DNA from: Mesorhizobium sp. M1E.F.Ca.ET.045.02.1.1
GTDB lineage: Bacteria > Pseudomonadota > Alphaproteobacteria > Rhizobiales > Rhizobiaceae
Direction of reading: 5' to 3'
DNA: 64,000 nucleotides
Assembly: GCF_003952485.1 (NCBI RefSeq)
Contig: NZ_CP034447.1
Span: forward strand, 5,036,501 to 5,100,500
A program made the position numbers and the translations under genes. The notes under the pieces were generated by a model. The model was not told the DNA's origin and did not search any database. It was given only the letters and a program-made list of their open reading frames with translations. Numbering within the stretch: the stretch's first letter is position 1; every line of letters starts with the position of its first letter. This document shows, piece after piece, positions 36,348-43,755 of this stretch.

Positions 36348-36691
36348 ATCCCAGGCCCCTAATTTGTCCTCCACACGTCTAATATATAGGCGATTTGTTA
36401 CAATTGTGCAGTGCAGCAATCGCATGGCAGCCATGCCTTTGCGAATTTTTTCCGCCACAATCGATTTTTTTGAAACTTTTGCAGAAGCTCGATCGTAGGC
36501 CTCGATGCTGGCTCCATGGCCGGCTTTTCCTCGCCATTCCTGGCGACCTTGCCGGGCTGCACAAAATGCGGTCCGGCTTTTTGTTTCGGCGGCGACTGCG
36601 TCGGGTTTCCGGAAGCTGAAAAGCCCGCAATTGTTAACGTCATGGGAATTCATTCTTAACGAGAGCGCTCTATGGTCGGCGGCGACGGTGA
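36348..36691 (+). other. 344-bp gap with a possible small-RNA terminator
   Basis: No convincing gene. The first half is AT-rich for this genome (CTAATATATAGGCG and TCGATTTTTTTGAAAC). GCCGG (36551-36555) and CCGGC (36573-36577) form a stem followed by TTTTTG, an intrinsic-terminator shape on the + strand with no coding sequence upstream of it. This would fit a short non-coding transcript or a terminated leader of the next gene. Confidence 0.35.
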
Positions 36692-37210
36692 ATGCCGTCG
36701 CAATACGGGGAGGCTGAGATCGGCACCGGGAACAAGCTCGATTTCGCTTCGTTGCTCGACGACCTGATCATCGCTTCCGAGAAGGGCGAAGACGGGGGCG
36801 CCAGGCCCTCTATACCGTTCGATTATCTGTCGGTGGCGGACGAGCTTCATTCCGGTCGCATCAAGGTTGCGGGCGAGAGCGTCGCCGCAGAATACCGTGA
36901 AGCGGGCACTGATCTTGCCGCCGAGTTCGCCGCGATTCTCGACCAGGCCAAGCTGGCGCTTGCCGGCGAAGAGCCGCGGCCGGAGGAAAAGCTGCCGCCG
37001 ATCGATCCGGAATCGATTGCCGGCGAGCTCGGCCTGGACCGTCCAGGCAAGAATGCCGATTTCGGCCGCATGCGGCGCAACTTCGCTTTCGCCAACCATC
37101 CGGACCGTGTTGCCCCGCATCTGCGCCAGCGCGCCATGATCCGCATGCAGGTCGCCAACATGCTGATCGACGAGGCCAAGCGGCGCGCTCTGGCTGCGGC
37201 GCGTCGCTAG
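36692..37210 (+). CDS. J-domain-like (HPD-containing) protein
   Basis: 172 residues from the ATG at 36692, with a poor ribosome site. The C-terminal 60 residues read RRNFAFANHPDRVAPHLRQRAMIRMQVANMLIDEAKRRAL: an HPD tripeptide between predicted helices, as in DnaJ domains, but otherwise divergent. The N-terminal two thirds are acidic and low in complexity, with no known domain. It might recruit Hsp70 to an unknown client. The J-domain reading rests on HPD and the helix pattern only. Confidence 0.55.
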   Translation: MPSQYGEAEIGTGNKLDFASLLDDLIIASEKGEDGGARPSIPFDYLSVADELHSGRIKVAGESVAAEYREAGTDLAAEFAAILDQAKLALAGEEPRPEEKLPPIDPESIAGELGLDRPGKNADFGRMRRNFAFANHPDRVAPHLRQRAMIRMQVANMLIDEAKRRALAAARR

Positions 37211-37320
37211 CAATTCACGCAAAAGTCGGCGGCGGCAGGGTTGGAGAACCCCAAGCCTTTGCTTTATGCTTGAATTCCTCGCCGCGCAGCCGCGCAAAAC
37301 CTCCCGCCGGAGAAAATTCC

Positions 37321-38388
37321 ATGCATAAACGCCGCCTCGGTCGGACCGATCTCCTTGTTTCGCAAATCTGCCTGGGCTCGATGACCTGGGGCCAGCAGAA
37401 CACCGAGGCCGAAGGTCATGCGCAGATGGATCTGGCCTTCTCGCGCGGGGTGAATTTCATCGACACCGCCGAGCTTTACTCGATCCCGCCGAAGGCCGAG
37501 ACGCAGGGGCGGACCGAGAAGATCATCGGAAGCTGGATGAAGGAGAAGGGAAATCGCGACAAGGTCGTCATCGCCTCGAAAGTAGTCGGCCGCACCGCCA
37601 ACACCTGGTTCCGCGGCGACCGCCCTTCGAAGCTGGTTCGTGCCGATATATTCGATGCGGTCGAGAAGTCGCTGGCCAAGCTCGGCACCGACTATATCGA
37701 TCTCTATCAGATCCATTGGCCGGATCGGGACATCCCGTGGGGATCGAACCCGACGCGCATCGGCGCGGTAGCGCGTCGCGCCGATGCTGACGGCGCGCCG
37801 GCCGGCGAGACGCCGATCGCCGAAACGCTCGCCGTCTTCGAAGAACTGGTGAAAGCCGGCAAGATTCGCCATCTCGGACTGTCGAACGAAAGCTCATGGG
37901 GCGTCATGCGTTTCCTCGCTGAGTCCGACAAGGGCATCGGCCCGCGCGTTGCCTCGCTGCAGAACGCCTACAATCTGGTCAACCGCACGTTCGAGGTGAA
38001 CCTGGCCGAGGTCTGCGAGCGCGAGCAGGTTGCCTTCCTTCCTTATTCGCCGCTGGCGCAGGGCTATCTGACCGGCAAATACGATCATGGGGCGCGGCCG
38101 CAAGGCTCGCGCTCGCAACTCTTCAATCGCGGCCAGCGCTACGAGACGCCGAATGCGGCGGAAGTGCTGCTCGAATACAATGAGCTGGCGCGCTCCTTCG
38201 GCATGGAGCCGGCGCTCTTTGCCAACGCCTATGTTTCGAGCCGGCCCTTCGTGACCACGAACATCGTCGGCGCCACCAGCGTCGCGCAACTCGACACGGC
38301 GCTGTCCTCGGTCGAGGTCAGGTGGACGGAGGAGATGCAGAAGGCGGTGGACGTCATCCACCAGCGCGTCGGCAATCCGTGCCCGTGA
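37321..38388 (+). CDS. Aldo/keto reductase (Tas-like)
   Basis: 355 residues from the ATG at 37321, a (beta/alpha)8 NADPH-dependent oxidoreductase. The tetrad is visible: Asp and Tyr in NFIDTAELYS, Lys in VVIASKVVG and His in LYQIHWPD. The N-terminal LGRTDLLVSQICLGSMTWGQQNTEAEGHAQMD and the long KIIGSWMKEKG region match the E. coli Tas group. The substrate is unknown. It is followed 28 bases later by the desulfurase-like gene, probably in the same operon. Confidence 0.9.
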   Translation: MHKRRLGRTDLLVSQICLGSMTWGQQNTEAEGHAQMDLAFSRGVNFIDTAELYSIPPKAETQGRTEKIIGSWMKEKGNRDKVVIASKVVGRTANTWFRGDRPSKLVRADIFDAVEKSLAKLGTDYIDLYQIHWPDRDIPWGSNPTRIGAVARRADADGAPAGETPIAETLAVFEELVKAGKIRHLGLSNESSWGVMRFLAESDKGIGPRVASLQNAYNLVNRTFEVNLAEVCEREQVAFLPYSPLAQGYLTGKYDHGARPQGSRSQLFNRGQRYETPNAAEVLLEYNELARSFGMEPALFANAYVSSRPFVTTNIVGATSVAQLDTALSSVEVRWTEEMQKAVDVIHQRVGNPCP

Positions 38389-38416
38389 TCGGGAAATCAA
38401 CGAGAAAAGAAAAGGG

Positions 38417-39694
38417 ATGGAGACGATGGCAGGCTTTCCGATCGAGGCCGTGCGCGGGAAATTTCCGGCGCTTTCGCTGACCGACAAAGGCCGCCGCCGC
38501 ATCTATCTCGACAATCCCGCCGGCACGCAGGTGCCGCAGGCGGTGGCCGACGCGGTGTCACGCTGCCTGCTGACGACCAACGCCAATCTCGGCGGCTTCT
38601 TCGAGACGACGATTGCGGCGCAGGCCGTGGTCGACGATGCGCATGCGGCGATGGCCGATTTCCTAGGCGCGGCAAGCGTCGAGGAGATCATCATCGGCGC
38701 CAACATGACGACGCTGACCTATCATATGTCGCGCACGCTCGGCCGGGCGATGAAGCCCGGCGACGAGATCATCCTCACCCGCATGGACCATGAGGGCAAT
38801 GTCTCGCCCTGGCTGCAGCTTGCCGAGGATCTCGGTTTGGTCGTGCGCTTCCTGCCTTTCGACGAGAAGAGCTGGCAGATCGAGGAGGCGGCGCTGCAGG
38901 CGCTGCTATCGGAAAAGACGCGGCTCGTGGCGCTGAACTATGCCTCGAACCTCACCGGCTCGATCAACCGCGTGAAGGCGCTGACGGCGATTGCCAAAAC
39001 GGCCGGCGCGCTGGTCTGTGTCGATGCCGTGCAGTTCGCGCCGCACGGGCTGATCGATGTGCAGGAGCTCGGCTGCGATTTCCTGATCTGCTCGGCCTAC
39101 AAGTTCTTCGGGCCGCATATGGGCATATTGTGGGGCCGCCGCGACGTCATCGACGCGCTCAAGCCGTACAAATGCAGGTGCTCGTCGAACGGCCTGCCGG
39201 AGCGGTTCGAGCTCGGCACGCCGCAGATCGAGCTGATGGCAGGCCTCACCGCTGCCGTCGATTATTTCGCCGATCTGGGTGCTGCCGCCGGCGAGGGCGG
39301 TTCGCGGCGGCAACGGATCGCCAAGGCCTTCGAAGTGTCGATCGCCTATGAAAATGCGCTGGCCCGGCAGCTGATCGAGGGACTGTCGGAGATCGACGGT
39401 TTGGCCATTCGCGGCATCACCGACCCGGAGCGTTTCGCCGAACGCGTGCCGACGGTCTCCTTCACGGTCGAAGGCATCGCGCCGGAGACGATCGTGCGGC
39501 AGATGAACGCCGAAAGCATCTTCCTGTGGTCCGGCCACAATTATGCGTGGGAGATCGTCCACCAGCTCGGCATTCCGCCGGAACAGGGCGTCGTGCGCAT
39601 CGGCATTGCGCATTACAACACGGCGACGGAGATCGATGAGACGCTGGAAAGCGTGCACCGTGTGATCGCGATGCTAAGGCAGCAACGCTCTTGA
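38417..39694 (+). CDS. Cysteine desulfurase-like aminotransferase class V protein
   Basis: 425 residues. The PLP-binding lysine is in CSAYKFFGPHMG, and the cofactor-binding segment is LVCVDAVQFAPHG. YLDNPAGTQVPQAVADAV at the start is typical of the cysteine desulfurase-like (class V) group that lacks a clear NifS/IscS active-site cysteine loop. Such proteins may act as lyases or desulfurases on unusual substrates. No isc or suf genes are adjacent, so a role in Fe-S assembly is not supported. Co-transcription with the reductase upstream is likely. Confidence 0.85.
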   Translation: METMAGFPIEAVRGKFPALSLTDKGRRRIYLDNPAGTQVPQAVADAVSRCLLTTNANLGGFFETTIAAQAVVDDAHAAMADFLGAASVEEIIIGANMTTLTYHMSRTLGRAMKPGDEIILTRMDHEGNVSPWLQLAEDLGLVVRFLPFDEKSWQIEEAALQALLSEKTRLVALNYASNLTGSINRVKALTAIAKTAGALVCVDAVQFAPHGLIDVQELGCDFLICSAYKFFGPHMGILWGRRDVIDALKPYKCRCSSNGLPERFELGTPQIELMAGLTAAVDYFADLGAAAGEGGSRRQRIAKAFEVSIAYENALARQLIEGLSEIDGLAIRGITDPERFAERVPTVSFTVEGIAPETIVRQMNAESIFLWSGHNYAWEIVHQLGIPPEQGVVRIGIAHYNTATEIDETLESVHRVIAMLRQQRS

Positions 39695-39695
39695 G

Positions 39696-40724
39696 CTAAC
39701 CCTTCTTGCCGCCGAAGCCGGTCAGGAACGCAGTGAGGTTGTCGCCGAGCGCTTCGCAGAGATAGCCGCCCTCCTGGACGATGACCGTCGGCAGGCCGAG
39801 CCCGGCAATCGCCTCGCCGATGCGCGAGAAGCCGGGCGTCGTCACCGACAGGCCGCCGAACGGATCGCCCTCGAATGCGTCGAGACCGAGTGCCACCACC
39901 AGCGCTTCCGGCGCGAAGGCGCGGATGCGCCGGAAGGCTGTTCCCAGCGCTTCGAGAAATGCCGCGTCGCCGGATTTGCGCGGCAGCGGCAGGTTGAGAT
40001 TGTAGCCGAGACCTGCGCCTTCGCCGCGTTCGTCGGCATGGCCCCAGAAGAAGGGATAGAAGCGTACGGGGTCGGCATGCAGCGAGACCGTCAGCACGTC
40101 GGACCTCGCATAGAAAATGCCTTGCGTGCCGTTGCCGTGATGCAGGTCGACATCGAGGATGGCGACGCACGCAGCGTTCTTGCGCAGCACCTGCGCTGCG
40201 ACCGCCGAATTGTTGATGAAGCAGAAGCCGCCGGCGACATCGGCGAAGGCATGATGGCCCGGCGGGCGGCAGAGCGCATAGGCCGAATGCGCGCCGGCCA
40301 TCACGGCTTCGGCGGCCTCCACCGCGCTCCAGGCGCTCCAGAGCGCGCTGTTCCAGGTCTCGGCCGAGATCGGGCATGCGGTGTCGGCCATGTGATAGCC
40401 GGCCTGACCGACCGCCGAGGCCGGATAGGAGCCGCCGCGGGCGATCGGGTGGATGTTCGGGATGACTTCGGCCGAAGCGCCCTCGATGCGCTGCCAGCGC
40501 GCGAAGATGTGCTCGAGGAAGTCGAGATATTCGGGCGTGTGCACCGCCGCGATCGGGCCGAGGCCATGCTCCCTCGGCCTCTCGATCGTCAGGCCGGCCG
40601 ATCTTGCGCCGGCTAACAGTCTCTCGACCCGTTCCGGCTTTTCAGGGTTGGGCTGCGGCGCGCCGCTGGAGAGGAAGGCTTTCGGATCGTGGTGCTTCTG
40701 TTCTTCGGCGTAGAAGGCTTTCAT
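39696..40724 (-). CDS. Histone-deacetylase-family amidohydrolase (acetylpolyamine-type)
   Basis: 342 residues. The Zn-dependent deacetylase motifs are complete: RPPGHHA (tandem His), LDVDLHHGNGTQG (Asp and His ligands), ALGLDAFEGDPFGGL (Asp ligand) and a late QEGGYLCEALG. MKAFYAEEQKHHDPKAFL at the start is typical of bacterial acetylpolyamine amidohydrolases, which deacetylate acetylputrescine and similar compounds. It overlaps the upstream acetyltransferase gene (ATGA), pairing an acetylase with a deacetylase. Confidence 0.88.
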   Translation of the reverse strand: MKAFYAEEQKHHDPKAFLSSGAPQPNPEKPERVERLLAGARSAGLTIERPREHGLGPIAAVHTPEYLDFLEHIFARWQRIEGASAEVIPNIHPIARGGSYPASAVGQAGYHMADTACPISAETWNSALWSAWSAVEAAEAVMAGAHSAYALCRPPGHHAFADVAGGFCFINNSAVAAQVLRKNAACVAILDVDLHHGNGTQGIFYARSDVLTVSLHADPVRFYPFFWGHADERGEGAGLGYNLNLPLPRKSGDAAFLEALGTAFRRIRAFAPEALVVALGLDAFEGDPFGGLSVTTPGFSRIGEAIAGLGLPTVIVQEGGYLCEALGDNLTAFLTGFGGKKG

Positions 40725-41221
40725 CGTTCTTCCTCCGGCGCGTCGGAAAAGCTGAGGAAGGCTTCGCCGACGATCTTTTGCACCTGCTCGTAGCTCGACC
40801 AGCCGATGCCGAGCTTTTCATAGAAAGCCTTGGCGGTCTCGTTGTCCGTGTCGACGGAGAGCCTCAAATAAACGCCGCCCGCCGCGCGGCATTCCCTGGC
40901 CACGCGCCGCAGCAGTTTTTCACCGATCCGCAGGCCGCGAAAACGGTCCTCGACATAGAGGTCCTGCACATAGACGCCCGGACGGCCCATCCAGGTGGAG
41001 AAAATCGGAAAATGCAGGCAAAGGCCGGCGAATTCGCCGCCGACCTCGGCGATCAAGGTCGAGAAGGCGGGATTCTTGCCGAAGCCGTAGCGGCGGAGAT
41101 CGTCCGGCGTCGAGGTGATCTCCTGATGCGCGCCGATGTGGGTGCCGAGCTTGAGCAGCGCGGCGTGGATTGTTTCGGCGTCGTCGGCGCGGCCGGGGCG
41201 GAGGGTGATTGCTTTGCTCAC
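40721..41221 (-). CDS. GNAT-family N-acetyltransferase
   Basis: 166 residues from the GTG at 41221; the frame also extends into the upstream repeat, which is probably not translated. GNAT motif A (VYVQDLYVEDRFRGLRIGEKLLRRVARE) binds acetyl-CoA, followed by LSVDTDNETAKAFYEKLG. The organisation resembles diamine or spermidine acetyltransferases, consistent with the overlapping acetylpolyamine-amidohydrolase-like gene, but the substrate is inferred. No clear ribosome site precedes the GTG. Confidence 0.8.
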   Translation of the reverse strand: MSKAITLRPGRADDAETIHAALLKLGTHIGAHQEITSTPDDLRRYGFGKNPAFSTLIAEVGGEFAGLCLHFPIFSTWMGRPGVYVQDLYVEDRFRGLRIGEKLLRRVARECRAAGGVYLRLSVDTDNETAKAFYEKLGIGWSSYEQVQKIVGEAFLSFSDAPEEER

Positions 41222-41239
41222 GATAGGCAGGGCGCCAAG

Positions 41240-41286
41240 GCACCCCCCTCTGTCCTGCCGGACATCTCCCCCGCAAGGGGGGAGAT
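41240..41286. repeat. Intergenic repeat family D, forward copy
   Basis: GCACCCCCCTCTGTCCTGCC, then GACATCTCCCCCGC and AAGGGGGGAGAT. An inverted copy lies at 41353-41399, so the pair can form a long hairpin with a loop of about 65 bases. It separates the GNAT gene from the BKACE operon. Confidence 0.8.
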
Positions 41287-41352
41287 TGGCAGCGTCGACC
41301 TTGCCGCCCATCTTGCAAAGTCCGAGATTAGCGAAAGCCTATGCGACATCCG

Positions 41353-41399
41353 ATCTCCCCCCTTGCGGGGGAGATGGCCGGCAGGCCAGAGGGGGGTGC
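41353..41399. repeat. Intergenic repeat family D, inverted copy
   Basis: ATCTCCCCCCTTGCGGGGGAGAT is itself a perfect hairpin, followed by GGCCGGCAGGCCAGAGGGGGGTGC, the complement of the forward copy with a few differences. It lies 33 bases after the end of the BKACE gene and may terminate that operon. Confidence 0.8.
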
Positions 41400-41432
41400 G
41401 AATGAACGCAAGCATCTGAGATTGACTTTGTC

Positions 41433-42362
41433 TCAAAACGCTACCCGGTCGCCGCCCTTCAGAGCCAGCATCTCGCGCGCTTCCGAAGGTGTGGCGACCT
41501 CCAGCGACAGCCCATCGAGAATGCCGCGGATACGGCGCACCTGGTCGGCATTCGATTTCGCCAACTGCCGCCCGTCATAGAGGCTGTCCTCGAGCCCGAC
41601 GCGGACATTGCCGCCCATGGCGGCGGCGATCGAGATCAGCGGCATCTGCTGGCGGCCGGCGGCGAGCACCGAGAACTGATAGCTGTCGCCGAACAGTTTG
41701 TCGGCGATGCGCTTCATATGGACGAGATTGTCGGGATCGGCGCCGATGCCGCCCAGAATGCCGAGCACGAACTGGAGGAACAGCGGCCCCGACACCAGGC
41801 CACGATCACGCAAATGCGCCAGCGAATAGAGGTGACCGACATCGTAGCATTCGAACTCGAAGCGCGTGCCGCAGCCTTTGCCGAGCTTGTCCAGGATCGA
41901 CTCCATGTCGGCGAAGGTGTTCTTGAAGATCGTGTCGCGGGTGGCCTCGAGCAGCTTCGGCTCCCACTCGTGTTGCCATTCGCGCGGCCGGTCGAGCATC
42001 GGGAAAAGACCGAAATTCATCGAGCCCATATTGAGCGAGCACATTTCGGGCTGCGCCCGGAGCGGCGCCGCCAGCCGCTGGTCGAGCGTCATCAGCGAGG
42101 AGCCGCCGGTGGTGATGTTGATCACCGCATCGGTCGCCTGCTTGATGCGCGGCAGGAACTGCATGAACACGTCCGGATCGGCCGTCGGCCTGCCGTCCTT
42201 CGGGTCGCGGGCGTGCAGGTGCAGGATCGAGGCGCCGGCTTCGGCCGCGGCGATGGCGTCGGTCGCGATCTGGTCTGGCGTCACCGGCAGATGCGGCGAC
42301 ATCGACGGCGTGTGCACCGATCCGGTGACGGCGCAGGTGATGATGACTTTCCTGGGCGCCAT
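41433..42362 (-). CDS. BKACE-family beta-keto acid cleavage enzyme (DUF849)
   Basis: 309 residues. It is a Zn-dependent TIM-barrel enzyme that cleaves beta-keto acids with acetyl-CoA to give acetoacetate and an acyl-CoA; the founding member, Kce, acts on 3-keto-5-aminohexanoate in lysine fermentation. The metal site HLHARDP, the substrate region VINITTGGSSLMTLDQRLA, CSLNMGSMNFGL and the late GGNVRVGLEDSLYDG are all present. It is the last gene of a three-gene operon behind an aminotransferase, which would supply its keto acid. Confidence 0.9.
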   Translation of the reverse strand: MAPRKVIITCAVTGSVHTPSMSPHLPVTPDQIATDAIAAAEAGASILHLHARDPKDGRPTADPDVFMQFLPRIKQATDAVINITTGGSSLMTLDQRLAAPLRAQPEMCSLNMGSMNFGLFPMLDRPREWQHEWEPKLLEATRDTIFKNTFADMESILDKLGKGCGTRFEFECYDVGHLYSLAHLRDRGLVSGPLFLQFVLGILGGIGADPDNLVHMKRIADKLFGDSYQFSVLAAGRQQMPLISIAAAMGGNVRVGLEDSLYDGRQLAKSNADQVRRIRGILDGLSLEVATPSEAREMLALKGGDRVAF

Positions 42363-42371
42363 TGTCGTCCC

Positions 42372-43754
42372 TCAGCCTTCCACCGGCAGGTCGAGTTCGG
42401 TGGCGAGCGCCGCAAGCGAGTCGCCGATGATGGCGATCATCTCGCCGATCTGCTCGCGCGTGATGATCATCGGCGGCGCCACCATGAAATTGTCGCCGTC
42501 GACGCCGCCCTTGACCCTGCGGCCATAGATGATCAGGCCGCGCGCATAGGCGAGGTCGAGCAGGCGCTGCGTCGCCTTGCGGGCGGGATCGATGGGCCTC
42601 AGCGTCTCCGGATCGGCGACCATTTCCACACCGAGGAGCAAGCCCTTGCCACGCACGTCGGCCATGAAGGGGAAGCGCTTTTGCAATTCCTTCAATTCGC
42701 CGATCAGCACGTCGCCCATGGCGGCAGCGTTGGCGATCAGATCGAGGCGGTCCATTTCGCCGAGCACCGCAAGCCCTGCCGCGCAGGCCAGCGGATTACC
42801 CGCATAGGTGTGGCCATGCTGGAAGCCGCCGGCAGCCAGCAGCGGCTCGACCAGGCGCATCGGAGCCGCCAGCGCGCCGAGCGGCGCATAGCCCGAGCCC
42901 AGCCCCTTTGACAGCGCGACGATGTCCGGCTTGCAGTTCCAGTGGTCACCGCCCAGGAATTTGCCGGTGCGGCCGGAGCCGCACATCACTTCGTCATGAA
43001 TGAGAAGAATGCCGTAGCGGTCGCAGATTTCACGGATGCGCGGATAGTAGCTGTCGGGCGCTACAAGGGCTGCCGTGGCTGCGCCGCCGATCGGCTCCAT
43101 GATGAAGGCTAAAACGCTTTCCGGCCCTTCGGCGAGGATCTTCTCCTCGAGCATGTCGGCGTAGCGGATGCCGCGCTGTTCCATGGAAAGGTTGTCACGG
43201 TCGCGCCAGGCGGTCGGTGCGGGGATAGCCGGCATCACCCGCATCATCGGGGTGAAGCTTTCGGCCAGCGCGTCATCGCCGGTGACAGCAAGGGAGCCGA
43301 GCGTACCGCCGTGATAGGAGGGGAAGCGGGCGATCACCTTCCAGCGCTTCGGCCGGCCGGTGGCGACCGCCCATTGCCGGGCAAGCTTTATGCAGGATTC
43401 GGTCGCCTCGGAGCCGCCGGAGACGAAGAAGATACGGTCCATGCCGGCCGGTAGCTTGCTGGCGAGCTTCCGCGCGAGTTCTTCCGCCGGCTCGTTCTCG
43501 AAATGCAGCCGGTAGGCGAAAGTGGTCTTGTCCATCTGCCGCTTCATGGCTTCGAGCACGTTGCGGTTGGAGTGGCCGATATTGGCGACCATCGGCCCGC
43601 TCGAGCCGTCGATGAAGCGGCGACCGTCCTTGGTCCAGAAATAGATGCCCTCGGCGCGGTCGACCAGCGGCCGGCGCAGGCTGGAGAGATAGAACAGATG
43701 CGACGTCGGCCGCGCTTCGGCTTGCGGAGAGGGCTGCACTTCCAGTTTCGGCAT
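42372..43754 (-). CDS. Class III (omega) aminotransferase
   Basis: 460 residues from the ATG at 43754, one base after the upstream stop. PLP-enzyme motifs are PSYHGGTLGSLAVTGDD, LIHDEVMCGSGRTGKFLGGDHW and the Schiff-base Lys in VALSKGLGSGYAPLGA. Fold-type I class III enzymes move terminal amino groups from beta-alanine, GABA, polyamines or similar amines. Placement between a dimethylformamidase-like gene and BKACE suggests conversion of an amine or beta-amino acid to a beta-keto acid. Specificity cannot be read directly. Confidence 0.9.
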   Translation of the reverse strand: MPKLEVQPSPQAEARPTSHLFYLSSLRRPLVDRAEGIYFWTKDGRRFIDGSSGPMVANIGHSNRNVLEAMKRQMDKTTFAYRLHFENEPAEELARKLASKLPAGMDRIFFVSGGSEATESCIKLARQWAVATGRPKRWKVIARFPSYHGGTLGSLAVTGDDALAESFTPMMRVMPAIPAPTAWRDRDNLSMEQRGIRYADMLEEKILAEGPESVLAFIMEPIGGAATAALVAPDSYYPRIREICDRYGILLIHDEVMCGSGRTGKFLGGDHWNCKPDIVALSKGLGSGYAPLGALAAPMRLVEPLLAAGGFQHGHTYAGNPLACAAGLAVLGEMDRLDLIANAAAMGDVLIGELKELQKRFPFMADVRGKGLLLGVEMVADPETLRPIDPARKATQRLLDLAYARGLIIYGRRVKGGVDGDNFMVAPPMIITREQIGEMIAIIGDSLAALATELDLPVEG

Positions 43755-43755
43755 G

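Noticed and set aside
41718..42911. A 397-codon frame on the + strand
   Set aside because: It is antisense to the BKACE and aminotransferase genes, which carry complete catalytic motifs.
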